Source of the DNA: Gulosibacter massiliensis
Lineage (GTDB): Bacteria; Actinomycetota; Actinomycetes; Actinomycetales; Microbacteriaceae
Assembly (NCBI GenBank): GCA_943325745.2
Contig: CALPQP020000021.1
Coordinates: 1-10,279, forward strand
DNA length: 10,279 nucleotides
Direction: 5' to 3'
The translations under genes and the position numbers were made by a program. How positions within the stretch are numbered: the first letter of the stretch is position 1; each line of letters opens with the position of its first letter. Shown piece after piece: positions 1-6,375 of this stretch. Under the pieces are notes generated by a model. The model saw only the letters and a program-made list of their open reading frames with translations, was not told where the DNA came from and did not search any database.

Positions 1-470
1 GCGACGACCGAATTGTTCTCATCCCGCGCGAGGATATCGACGGGACCGATCGCGGTCGGGAATTCGCGTCGAATCAGACTGAACCCCTCTCCGTACACCG
101 CAATCTGCTCGGACGAGAGACGCTGTAAATGAGCCTCGACACCGTCTTTAATCAAACCGGGGTCGTCGCCCAATTCGTGGGTTGAATCGTGGTGGATCTC
201 GAAAATTGAAATGACGAGCATGTCGGCAGTTTTCGTGTGAGTTACCCGCCACAGCTCGATTACCCCGGCTGCGGCGAGGTCATCGTCTGGTTGCGCAAAA
301 TCGATCACGCACGGCGGGCTCATCCAGTTGAGCGGTTTATATGATCCGCCGTCCGAGTGGATAAGGACACTGCCGTCACCCTTCAACATCAGCGTGCGCG
401 TGGCGAGCGGCAAGTGCGCGGTGAGTCGACCGGCGTAATCCACCGAACATCGCGCCACGACTAATCTCAC
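1..470 (-). CDS. nucS: NucS/EndoMS mismatch-specific endonuclease (5' part, truncated by window edge)
   Basis: I translated the minus strand by hand from GTG at 470; 156 codons are visible before the window ends, with no stop. NucS (EndoMS, formerly DUF91) makes double-strand cuts at mismatches and carries out non-canonical mismatch repair in actinobacteria and archaea that lack MutS/MutL. The protein begins (M)[19 protein letters not shown], the family's usual start, with no room for an earlier one. KPLNWMSPP (residues 45-53) contains the Asn-Trp pair known from archaeal EndoMS to contact flipped mismatched bases. [11 protein letters not shown] (108-118) precedes the nuclease domain, and [10 protein letters not shown] (141-150) supplies the first catalytic acid, D145. 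The E-x-K part of the active site and the C-terminal clamp-binding motif lie outside the window, so intactness cannot be judged. The gene is divergent from ktrB and has no Shine-Dalgarno; a -10 box sits 6 nt before the GTG. Identification is secure. Confidence 0.93.
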   Translation of the reverse strand, partial: MRLVVARCSVDYAGRLTAHLPLATRTLMLKGDGSVLIHSDGGSYKPLNWMSPPCVIDFAQPDDDLAAAGVIELWRVTHTKTADMLVISIFEIHHDSTHELGDDPGLIKDGVEAHLQRLSSEQIAVYGEGFSLIRREFPTAIGPVDILARDENNSVV

Positions 471-476
471 GTTTTC

Positions 477-482
477 AGCCTA
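477..482 (-). promoter_or_regulatory. Probable -10 box of nucS, leaderless arrangement
   Basis: On the minus strand TAGGCT (482 down to 477) fits actinobacterial TANNNT and is followed by exactly 6 nt (GAAAAC) before the GTG at 470. This places the expected transcription start on the start codon. No purine-rich ribosome binding site is present. No convincing -35 was found, and one would lie inside ktrB. The call is inferred from spacing. Confidence 0.55.
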
Positions 483-488
483 GGGGCG

Positions 489-494
489 TAATCT
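489..494 (+). promoter_or_regulatory. Probable -10 box of ktrB, leaderless arrangement
   Basis: TAATCT fits TANNNT and is followed by 6 nt (AGCGAG) before the GTG at 501, so transcription would start at or next to the start codon. It lies only 6 bp from the oppositely oriented nucS -10 box, so RNA polymerase bound at one promoter should block the other. The GCGAG just before the start is a poor Shine-Dalgarno and too close to serve as one. Confidence 0.55.
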
Positions 495-500
495 AGCGAG

Positions 501-1865
501 GTGGATTCCAAATGGTCAATTCGCGCAATCACGCGCCCGCGATTCTCGGTTCACCCCACTCAAATTACGGTGCTTGGTTACGCCGGACTCATCACGCTCG
601 GTGCAATCCTGCTCGCGCTTCCGATTTCGTCAACCGGCGAGCCCTTATCAATCGTCGAGGCCTTCTTTACGTCAACCAGCGCGGTGTGTGTCACGGGGCT
701 TTCGGTCATTGATGTTTCCAGTGGGCTGACAGATTTTGGCAAAGTCGTTCTCATGTCCCTCATTCAATTGGGTGGCCTCGGAATCATGACCGTGTCGGGA
801 TTGGTGGCGATTGCGATTTTTCGCCGATTGTCGACGGGTGGGGCCGAACTCATCTCGAGCGAGTTTCGAGCGCAGTCCACTGATTCGACAATGAAGTCCA
901 CCATCATGCGAATTGTGCGCATGGTGTTCTTTTTCGAGGCAATCGGTGCGTTGATCCTGGCGGTCTGGTTCGGATGGGTGCACAACTACGACGCACCCAA
1001 GGCCGTGTGGATGGGCGTCTTCCACGCGGTCTCGAGCTTTAACAACGCCGGTTTCGCGCTCTACCCGGACAATCTGATGGGGTTCGTTGCCGACCCGGTG
1101 GTCTCTCTCACTATTTGCGCCCTCGTCATCATCGGCGGATTGGGGTTCCCTGTGATCATGGAACTCCGCCGAATCGGGTGGGCGCCTCGCCGTTGGACGA
1201 TGAACTTCAACCTCGTGATGTTCATGACGGCAGTCCTCCTCGTCGGAGGGACCATCTATATCGTGGCGTTGGAATGGTCAAACCCCGCAACCCTAGGCCC
1301 GCTTGACCCTGCAACTAAAATCCTGGCGGCTTTTTTCCAATCGGTGCAGACGCGTACCGCGGGGTTTAACTCGGTCGACATCGGTGCGATGAATCCCGAA
1401 ACCTGGTTGGGAATGGACGCACTGATGTTCATCGGTGGTGGCCCGGCTGGCACGGCAGGGGGAATCAAGGTCACGACGTTCGCCGTTCTCGCGTTTATCG
1501 TGTGGACCGAACTGAAGGGCGACTCGGCCGTCAACATTTTCGGAAAGCGCCTTTCTCGTTCGGTCCACCGTCAAGCCATCACGATTGCTCTTTTGGCGGT
1601 CGCCTACATCGCCTTCTCGACGATTCTCATGCAAATGACCACGAACGAAAGCACCGATCGAATCATCTTCGAAGTAATTAGTGCTTTCGGAACGGTGGGG
1701 TTGTCCACCGGCATCACCGCAAATCTGTCCGACCCCGCGCTCATCAACCTCATGTTGCTCATGATTGTCGGTCGTCTCGGGCCGCTGACGCTGAGCACCG
1801 CTCTCATCTTGACGCATCGTCCTAAACTGTACGAGTTCCCGAAAGAGAGGCCAATCCTTGGTTAA
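501..1865 (+). CDS. ktrB: KtrB/TrkH-family potassium-translocating membrane subunit
   Basis: 454-residue integral membrane protein of the SKT (Trk/Ktr/HKT) superfamily, moving K+ into the cell with an RCK partner. All four pseudo-repeats show a pore loop with the filter glycine: AVCVTGL (61-67, G66), SSFNNAGF (178-185, G184), TRTAGFN (284-290, G288) and GTVGLSTG (397-404, G400). A Gly-rich stretch, IGGGPAGTAGG (311-321), matches the intramembrane gate loop of the third repeat. VGRLGPLT (423-430) holds the conserved Arg (R425) of the last helix. The length fits KtrB (about 450) better than E. coli TrkH (about 480), and the single-RCK partner downstream agrees. The start is GTG 501, 6 nt after a -10 box; MDSKWSIRAITRPRFSVHPTQ is a plausible cytosolic N-terminus. 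Its stop lies inside the ktrA start region (8-bp overlap), which implies translational coupling. K+ selectivity rests on family knowledge. Confidence 0.93.
   Translation: MDSKWSIRAITRPRFSVHPTQITVLGYAGLITLGAILLALPISSTGEPLSIVEAFFTSTSAVCVTGLSVIDVSSGLTDFGKVVLMSLIQLGGLGIMTVSGLVAIAIFRRLSTGGAELISSEFRAQSTDSTMKSTIMRIVRMVFFFEAIGALILAVWFGWVHNYDAPKAVWMGVFHAVSSFNNAGFALYPDNLMGFVADPVVSLTICALVIIGGLGFPVIMELRRIGWAPRRWTMNFNLVMFMTAVLLVGGTIYIVALEWSNPATLGPLDPATKILAAFFQSVQTRTAGFNSVDIGAMNPETWLGMDALMFIGGGPAGTAGGIKVTTFAVLAFIVWTELKGDSAVNIFGKRLSRSVHRQAITIALLAVAYIAFSTILMQMTTNESTDRIIFEVISAFGTVGLSTGITANLSDPALINLMLLMIVGRLGPLTLSTALILTHRPKLYEFPKERPILG
1844..1850 (+). promoter_or_regulatory. Shine-Dalgarno site of ktrA supporting the TTG start
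   Basis: AGAGAGG lies inside the 3' end of ktrB, followed by 7 nt and the TTG at 1858. This is good spacing and supports a TTG start overlapping the ktrB stop. No ATG or GTG gives a full RCK N-terminus at a comparable distance. Confidence 0.6.
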
Positions 1866-2538
1866 GCGCATAACTACCGGTCCGCGAAAAAACGTCCGCA
1901 ACGTCGCCGTGTTTGGACTCGGCCGTTTTGGAAGCGCACTCGCGATTGAACTTGTCGAGATCGGAATCGAGGTGCTGGGAATAGAGACCGACGAAGACCG
2001 TGTCCAGCGTCACAACGGATTGTTGACGAAAGTCGTCCGCGTTGACCCCGGTGTCAACGAAGCACTCGAGCAACTCAATGTTAAGGAATACGACGTGTGT
2101 GTCATTGCGATTGGCTCTGACATTCTCGCGAGCATCCTGACCGCCGCCTACCTCACCAAAATCGGGGTCAAAGAGATTTGGGCAAAAGCCACTTCAGTCG
2201 AACACGGCGAAATCTTGGAGCAAGTGGGGGTTCACCACGTGGTGTACCCCGAGAACGACATGGGCCGCCGCGTCGCCCACCAGGTCAAGGGATCGACCGA
2301 CTTCATCGAGGTCGACGACACCTACGTCATCATCAAGACAACGGCAAACCAACACATCATCGGAACCCGCCTCGGGGATTCCGAGATTCGCAAACGATAT
2401 GGCGTAACGGTGATGGCGGTAAAGAGGGGCAAAGGGACCTGGGTCAACGCCGACAGCGACACGATCGTTGCCGAACATGACGAGGTCTTGGTGGCGGGAC
2501 CGACCAAGGAAGCAGAACAGTTCGGTCTGCTCAACTAA
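1858..2538 (+). CDS. ktrA: KtrA-type RCK regulatory subunit of potassium channel
   Basis: 226-residue cytosolic protein with one RCK_N (TrkA-N) and one RCK_C (TrkA-C) domain, the size of KtrA; E. coli TrkA has two tandem copies. The Rossmann motif GLGRFG (20-25, within VAVFGLGRFGSALAIEL) and the acid after the second strand, E43 in GIETDEDRV, are the expected nucleotide-binding residues. CVIAIGSDILASI (81-93) and EIWAKATSVEHGEILEQVGVHHVVYPE (106-132) continue the fold. The C-terminal domain runs from about 145 to 226. The family forms an octameric ring under a KtrB dimer and opens it in response to ATP versus ADP, with further control by cyclic-di-AMP in many Gram-positives. The start is TTG 1858, overlapping ktrB by 8 bp, backed by AGAGAGG 7 nt upstream. 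The partner relationship is near certain from the overlap. Often annotated as TrkA. Confidence 0.93.
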   Translation: MVKRITTGPRKNVRNVAVFGLGRFGSALAIELVEIGIEVLGIETDEDRVQRHNGLLTKVVRVDPGVNEALEQLNVKEYDVCVIAIGSDILASILTAAYLTKIGVKEIWAKATSVEHGEILEQVGVHHVVYPENDMGRRVAHQVKGSTDFIEVDDTYVIIKTTANQHIIGTRLGDSEIRKRYGVTVMAVKRGKGTWVNADSDTIVAEHDEVLVAGPTKEAEQFGLLN

Positions 2539-2552
2539 AAACGCCTATCAAC

Positions 2553-2557
2553 AGGAG
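2553..2557 (+). promoter_or_regulatory. Shine-Dalgarno site deciding the M13 peptidase start
   Basis: AGGAG is followed by 5 nt and ATG at 2563. The in-frame GTG at 2557 overlaps this AGGAG, so it cannot use it. ATG 2563 is therefore preferred, shortening the protein by two residues. Confidence 0.7.
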
Positions 2558-2562
2558 TGGCT

Positions 2563-4512
2563 ATGACAACGTCTGGAATTGAAACTGACGAACGCGACGA
2601 CGCGATTCGTCCCGCCGATGATTTGTACCGCCACATCAATGAACGCTGGATTGAGCGGACGCCGATCCCCGAAGATCGCGCTCGGTACGGTTCGTTCCAC
2701 GTTCTTGCTGAAGAGGCCGAAAAGGCCGTCCGCGTAATTATCGAAGAGTGCCAGTCGGCGGCTGAAGGCACAGAGGCCCGTAAAGTTGGCGATCTGTATG
2801 CGAGTTTCATGGATGTCGACACTGTCAACGCGCTCGGCGCTTCACCCCTGAAGCCCCTCCTGCACCGCATCGACCGCGTTGGAAGCTTGGCCGAGTTCAT
2901 GTCAGCGCTGGGGGAGTTCGAGCGAGACGGTATCGGCTCGTTTGTGTCGATGTGGGTCGACAACGACCCGGGCGACCCAGAGCGTTACCTTGCCTTCGTC
3001 GAGCAAAGTGGAATTGGACTGCCTGATGAATCGTACTTCCGCGACGAGACCTTCGCGTCGATTCGAGAAGCGTACCGAGGGCACCTCGAACGAATGTTTG
3101 TGATTTCTGGTTTCTCTGACGCCGCAGACCGCGCGGCTCGTGTCTATTCAATCGAAGAGAAGTTTGCGGCCGTCCACTGGGACAACGTGAAGACGCGTGA
3201 CACGCATGCGACTTACAACCTGGTGGGATGGGACGAGTTCGCCACATCGCTGGGCCCAATCGCCGCGCCGTGGCGCGACGCTCTTGGTGTCGCGGACAAC
3301 GTTTTTGCCGAGCTGGTTGTGCGTGAACCCTCCTTCATCGAAGGCGCTCGTGCGATCCTCGAGTCTTCCGACCTTGAGTCACTGACCGACTGGTTGCGCT
3401 GGCAGGTCATTCATGGACTTGCTCCTTACCTTTCCGCAGAATTCGTCGACGAGAACTTCGCGTTCTACGGAACGACTCTGTCGGGCACTCCGCAACTGCG
3501 TGACCGTTGGAAGCGGGCAGTTGGTTTTGTTGAGGGAGGCCTCGGCGAAGCAGTGGGCAAAATTTACGTTGAGCGACATTTTCCGCCGGCGGCGAAAACC
3601 CAGATGGACTTGCTTATCGCGAATCTCATCGAGGCTTATCGCGAATCGATTTCGAACCTCGAGTGGATGAGCGACGAGACGAAGGCGCGAGCGCTCGAGA
3701 AGCTTGATAAATTCACCCCCAAGATTGGCTATCCGGTTCGCTGGCGCGATTATTCGTCGGTTCAGGTCACGGCTGACGACCTCGTGGGAAACATGTTCAC
3801 CATCGCTCGATTCGATTTTGCGCGCGAGTTGGGCAAGGTTGGAAAACCGCTCGACCGTGACGAATGGTTCATGCTGCCACAGACGGTGAACGCGTATTAC
3901 AACCCCGGCTTCAACGAAATTGTCTTTCCCGCCGCAATTCTTCAGTACCCGTTCTTTGTCGCCGAGCGGGACGCCGCAGCGAACTACGGAGCGATCGGTG
4001 CAGTCATCGGGCATGAACTCGGTCACGGCTTTGACGACCAGGGAAGTGAATTTGACGGGGATGGGCGACTGTCGAACTGGTGGAGCGACGTCGACCGCGA
4101 GCGTTTCACCGAACGCACCAAAGCGCTAATCGACCAGTACAACGCGCTCGAACCACGTGCCCTCCCGGGTCACACGGTCAACGGTGAATTGACAATCGGT
4201 GAAAACATCGGCGACCTCGGCGGACTCAGCATTGCCTGGAAGGCCTACCTTTTGGCGTTGAACGGCGACGAGCCACCCGTGGTCGACGGAATGACCGGCG
4301 CGGAACGATTCTTCTTGTCGTGGGCGCAGGCATGGCGCCAATCCGCACGCGACGAAGAGGCTCTGAGGCTTCTCGCGATTGACCCCCACTCTCCGCCAGA
4401 GTTCCGGTGCAACCAGATCGTCAGAAATCTGGACGTCTTCCACGAGACCTTCGGCGTTACGTCCGCTGACCCGATGTGGCTCGACCCAGCCGAGCGTGTG
4501 ACGATTTGGTAG
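2563..4512 (+). CDS. pepO: M13 (neprilysin/PepO-family) zinc metallopeptidase
   Basis: 649-residue endopeptidase of family M13, which cleaves oligopeptides using one zinc ion. Numbering from ATG 2563: substrate-binding motif NAYYNP (443-448); zinc motif HELGH at 484-488 (H484, H488, catalytic E485) within VIGHELGHGFDDQGSEFD; third zinc ligand E547 in GENIGDLGG. The chain closes with FRCNQIVRNLDVFHETF and ends in W, a variant of the usual short aromatic C-terminus. The N-terminal two thirds match the M13_N helical domain, and RPADDLYRHINERWIERTPIP (16-36) is its typical opening. There is no signal peptide or membrane anchor, so the enzyme is probably cytosolic, as in other bacterial PepO-like members. 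It lies 24 bp after ktrA with its own AGGAG site and no visible terminator between, so co-transcription with ktrBA is likely; a functional link is not evident. All catalytic residues are intact. Family is certain; the symbol is by family only. Confidence 0.93.
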   Translation: MTTSGIETDERDDAIRPADDLYRHINERWIERTPIPEDRARYGSFHVLAEEAEKAVRVIIEECQSAAEGTEARKVGDLYASFMDVDTVNALGASPLKPLLHRIDRVGSLAEFMSALGEFERDGIGSFVSMWVDNDPGDPERYLAFVEQSGIGLPDESYFRDETFASIREAYRGHLERMFVISGFSDAADRAARVYSIEEKFAAVHWDNVKTRDTHATYNLVGWDEFATSLGPIAAPWRDALGVADNVFAELVVREPSFIEGARAILESSDLESLTDWLRWQVIHGLAPYLSAEFVDENFAFYGTTLSGTPQLRDRWKRAVGFVEGGLGEAVGKIYVERHFPPAAKTQMDLLIANLIEAYRESISNLEWMSDETKARALEKLDKFTPKIGYPVRWRDYSSVQVTADDLVGNMFTIARFDFARELGKVGKPLDRDEWFMLPQTVNAYYNPGFNEIVFPAAILQYPFFVAERDAAANYGAIGAVIGHELGHGFDDQGSEFDGDGRLSNWWSDVDRERFTERTKALIDQYNALEPRALPGHTVNGELTIGENIGDLGGLSIAWKAYLLALNGDEPPVVDGMTGAERFFLSWAQAWRQSARDEEALRLLAIDPHSPPEFRCNQIVRNLDVFHETFGVTSADPMWLDPAERVTIW

Positions 4513-4519
4513 GGCTCGG

Positions 4520-4542
4520 GCGTCTCTTCAGAACCGAGACGC
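4520..4542 (+). terminator. Hairpin after the M13 gene, possible terminator
   Basis: GCGTCTC (4520-4526) and GAGACGC (4536-4542) form a perfect 7-bp stem with a 9-nt loop, 8 nt past the stop codon. The downstream stretch has only TTTT at 4551-4554, so this is not a classic U-tract terminator. The position between two transcription units supports a role in termination or 3'-end protection. Confidence 0.45.
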
Positions 4543-4550
4543 TCATTCGG

Positions 4551-4579
4551 TTTTCGCTGTCGCTAATCGGGGTTAGGCT
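4551..4579 (+). promoter_or_regulatory. Probable promoter of the ytxH-holin-DUF3618-hemD unit
   Basis: TAGGCT (4574-4579) is the best -10 candidate, with a weak TTTTCG-like -35 at 4551-4556 (17-bp spacer). Transcription would begin near 4586, giving a leader of roughly 27 nt that includes the strong AAGGAGG. This 100-bp gap (4513-4612) holds only the hairpin, this promoter and the ribosome binding site. Confidence 0.45.
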
Positions 4580-4599
4580 ATTTAGTCTCACAGGCATAC

Positions 4600-4606
4600 A
4601 AGGAGG
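4600..4606 (+). promoter_or_regulatory. Strong Shine-Dalgarno of the YtxH-like gene
   Basis: AAGGAGG followed by 6 nt and ATG 4613 is the best ribosome binding site in the window, nearly a full anti-SD complement. It contrasts with the leaderless-looking starts of other promoter-proximal genes. Confidence 0.8.
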
Positions 4607-4612
4607 TTCGTA

Positions 4613-4957
4613 ATGCGTGGAAAGATTCTTTTGGTACTTGGTCTCGGTATTGGCTACGTCCTCGGCACTCGCGACGGACGTGCTCGCTACAACCAGATGA
4701 AGAGCGCCGCACTCAAGGTGTGGAACGACCCTCGAGTGCAAGAGCAAGTGAACGCTGCGACCCAGTTCGTCAAAGAGAACGCGCCCGAGGTTGCCTCGGC
4801 CGTGACCGAGAACGTCAAGAAAATTGCCGAGCGCGTCGAAGCCGCCCGATCAGGCAAGGTCCCCGCAAAATCCGCAACTCCAGCACGAAAGCCGGCGGCC
4901 AAGCCCGCGTCAAAGAAGACGACCCCATCAGCACCCACCAATAACGCGAAGAAGTAA
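4613..4957 (+). CDS. YtxH-like small membrane-associated protein
   Basis: 114 residues. A short hydrophobic N-terminus KILLVLGLGIGYVLGT (4-19) is followed by RDGRARYNQMKS, the usual signature of YtxH-like actinobacterial proteins. An amphipathic helical section (about 30-78) follows, repetitive in Glu, Val and Lys. Residues 80-114 form a Lys/Ala/Pro/Thr-rich, disordered, strongly basic tail (RKPAAKPASKKTTPS) like histone H1. The molecular function is unknown; stress or envelope roles have been suggested for YtxH proteins. The start is fixed by AAGGAGG 6 nt upstream. It is the first gene of a four-gene unit, and its stop is only 6 bp before the holin-family start. The tail could bind nucleic acid or anionic polymers, but this is inferred from composition only. 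Confidence 0.75.
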   Translation: MRGKILLVLGLGIGYVLGTRDGRARYNQMKSAALKVWNDPRVQEQVNAATQFVKENAPEVASAVTENVKKIAERVEAARSGKVPAKSATPARKPAAKPASKKTTPSAPTNNAKK

Positions 4958-4963
4958 CCGCTT

Positions 4964-5362
4964 ATGGCGAAAGACTCGAAAACGCGGGGCTTTTTTCGGT
5001 TGGTAGCTGATTTACCCCGCGAGCTCAGTGATCTGGTTCGGGCCGAAATCCGCTTGCTGCAATCTGAATTCGCGGGCAAGTTGCGCGCTGCCGGAATCGG
5101 CATCGGGTGGGTGACCCTGGGGGTGACACTGGTGTCCATGTTCCTTACGATGATTGTGGTAGCCCTCATTCTCGGCTTAGCGGAGTTCATGCCGGCATGG
5201 GCAGCCGCCCTCACGGTCGGGGCGGGAGCACTGGTCGGCGGCATCGCATTTATCGCAACCGGTGTCGCGTCGATTCGGAAGGGGTTTACCCCCTTCGAAT
5301 CGGTAGACCAGATTGCAAAAGATTTCCGAAACTTGGGGAAGGGGACAACCAGTGGCAAGTGA
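4964..5362 (+). CDS. Phage_holin_3_6 family membrane protein
   Basis: 132 residues. An amphipathic N-terminal segment, LSDLVRAEIRLLQSEFAGKLRAAG (21-44), is characteristic of the family. Two membrane helices follow, at about 45-74 and 78-102, and then a cytosolic tail with FTPFESVDQIAKDF. Despite the Pfam name, chromosomal actinobacterial members sit among housekeeping genes and there are no phage genes here, so lysis is unlikely. The function is unknown, perhaps membrane organisation or stress. ATG 4964 is 6 bp after the YtxH-like stop; only a weak GAAGAAG lies upstream, so expression may depend on coupling. The 3' end overlaps the DUF3618 gene by 11 bp. The YtxH / holin-like / DUF3618 order is a recurrent actinobacterial neighbourhood as far as I recall. 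Confidence 0.8.
   Translation: MAKDSKTRGFFRLVADLPRELSDLVRAEIRLLQSEFAGKLRAAGIGIGWVTLGVTLVSMFLTMIVVALILGLAEFMPAWAAALTVGAGALVGGIAFIATGVASIRKGFTPFESVDQIAKDFRNLGKGTTSGK
5339..5344 (+). promoter_or_regulatory. Ribosome binding site choosing the GTG start of the DUF3618 gene
   Basis: AAGGGG is followed by 7 nt (ACAACCA) and GTG 5352, inside the end of the holin-family gene. The frame is open further upstream (ATG 5313), but that start has no such site and would add 13 residues absent from the family's usual beginning. Confidence 0.6.
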
Positions 5363-5585
5363 GCGACAGAAAATCGCAGCGGACATCGCGGCACGACGCG
5401 AACAGTTCCAGAAGTCGGTTTCCGAGCTCGAGCACAAACTCGACTTGACGGAACAACGCAGGGTACTGGGCGAACGTCTTGCGGGTTCGTATCAAGCAAA
5501 CCCCGTGCCATGGTTAATCGGTGCAGGAATCCTCGGAGTCATCGTTGTCAGTTCAATCGCATGGGCGGTCTTTAGCGATGACTGA
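5352..5585 (+). CDS. DUF3618-like small membrane protein
   Basis: 77 residues from GTG 5352. A charged N-terminal helix with coiled-coil character (about 5-45: ADIAARREQFQKSVSELEHKLD and RRVLGERL) is followed by PVPWLIGAGILGVIVVSSIAWAVF, one membrane helix (51-74), and the short end SDD. A charged helix ending in a C-terminal anchor is the DUF3618 layout; many members start with a similar I..DI...R..L motif. The biochemical function is unknown. It overlaps the upstream gene by 11 bp and hemD by 8 bp, so the three are likely translated in a coupled way and may act as a membrane complex with the holin-like protein. That last point is inference. Confidence 0.7.
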   Translation: MASERQKIAADIAARREQFQKSVSELEHKLDLTEQRRVLGERLAGSYQANPVPWLIGAGILGVIVVSSIAWAVFSDD

Positions 5586-6375
5586 TTTTGCTATTCGCGA
5601 GGTGAGCCCGACGGCGAGCATCCCCGTGATTCGACGACTTGGTGACCAGACGGTGCTCATTCCCCGCGGCGGACGGTTCGCAGAGGACATCACCAATCGG
5701 TTGACCACGCTCGGTGCGCGAACGGTCGTAGCCCCCGTTGTCAACTTCGCGTCTGCGGATGACACCGGTGCTCTTCAGTCCCAGTTTGACTCCCTCGCTG
5801 CGGGATCGTACGACTGGATTGTCCTGACCAGCGCGACGACCGTCGACGTCCTGCAGCACCACAAGGTCGAAATTCCCGAGCGAACCCGCGTTGCCGCCAT
5901 TGGCGAAACGACAGCTCAGGCCTTATTGTTTGCGAACATTCGGGTCGATTTCGTTCCTCCGACCGACAACTCGTCTCGCGGGTTCATCAGTTCGCTACCC
6001 GGCGGTTTCACCGAGTCCACAATTCTTGTTCCTCACTCGGAAACGTCGGAACCAATTCTCGCCGCGGGATTCGACCAGCGCGGAATCGATGCGACCTTTG
6101 TGTCGGCCTACCGAACCGTCGGAGTTCCGATTCCAGCAGATGTGCGCGCGCGCGTCCACTCGGGCGACATCACGGCAATCCTCGTTAGTTCAGGAAGTGT
6201 CGCGCGACAACTCGCCGAGCAGCTCAGCCCGATACCCGAGTCAACCGCTGTCATTTGTATCGGTCCGCGCACGGCGTTCGACGCTCAGCAGGCAGGCTTG
6301 GCTGTGTCACACACCGCGGCGGAACGCAGCAACGAAGCGCTCATTGACGCGTTGTTGGAATTTCGCGACGCCTAG
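5578..6375 (+). CDS. hemD: Uroporphyrinogen-III synthase
   Basis: 265-residue HEM4-family enzyme that cyclises hydroxymethylbilane to uroporphyrinogen III with inversion of ring D, the branch point to heme, siroheme and cobalamin. The two-lobed fold is recognisable: VLIPRGGRFAEDITNRLTTLGARTVVAP (26-53), WIVLTSATTVDVL (80-92) and VAAIGETTAQAL (105-116) in one half; AYRTVGVP (177-184), ITAILVSSGSVARQLAEQL (198-216) and VICIGPRTAFDAQQAGL (225-241) in the other. Sequence conservation in this family is low, so these motifs are the main evidence. The start ATG 5578 lies inside the end of the DUF3618 gene (8-bp overlap) and leaves about 24 residues before the first strand; an earlier in-frame ATG at 5521 would overlap the neighbour's membrane helix and is rejected. 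No other hem gene is in the window, so hemD is apart from hemC/hemB here. Its TAG shares CTAG with the pfkA stop. Confidence 0.88.
   Translation: MTDFAIREVSPTASIPVIRRLGDQTVLIPRGGRFAEDITNRLTTLGARTVVAPVVNFASADDTGALQSQFDSLAAGSYDWIVLTSATTVDVLQHHKVEIPERTRVAAIGETTAQALLFANIRVDFVPPTDNSSRGFISSLPGGFTESTILVPHSETSEPILAAGFDQRGIDATFVSAYRTVGVPIPADVRARVHSGDITAILVSSGSVARQLAEQLSPIPESTAVICIGPRTAFDAQQAGLAVSHTAAERSNEALIDALLEFRDA

Noticed and set aside
1293..1901. 202-codon open frame on the minus strand antisense to ktrB
   Set aside because: Translation is rich in Arg, His and Asp with no recognisable motif, and the opposite strand is an unmistakable channel gene. It is a codon-usage shadow.
3379..4026. 215-codon open frame on the minus strand antisense to the M13 gene
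   Set aside because: No motif, no start signal, and it lies fully within a well-conserved peptidase.
4513..4612. Small RNA or riboswitch in the gap after the M13 gene
   Set aside because: Only one 7-bp hairpin and a promoter/SD are seen; no known aptamer pattern was recognised and the predicted leader is about 27 nt.
4964..5362. Prophage remnant suggested by the holin-like protein
   Set aside because: No endolysin, terminase, integrase or attachment-like repeat is nearby; this family is a common chromosomal actinobacterial membrane protein.
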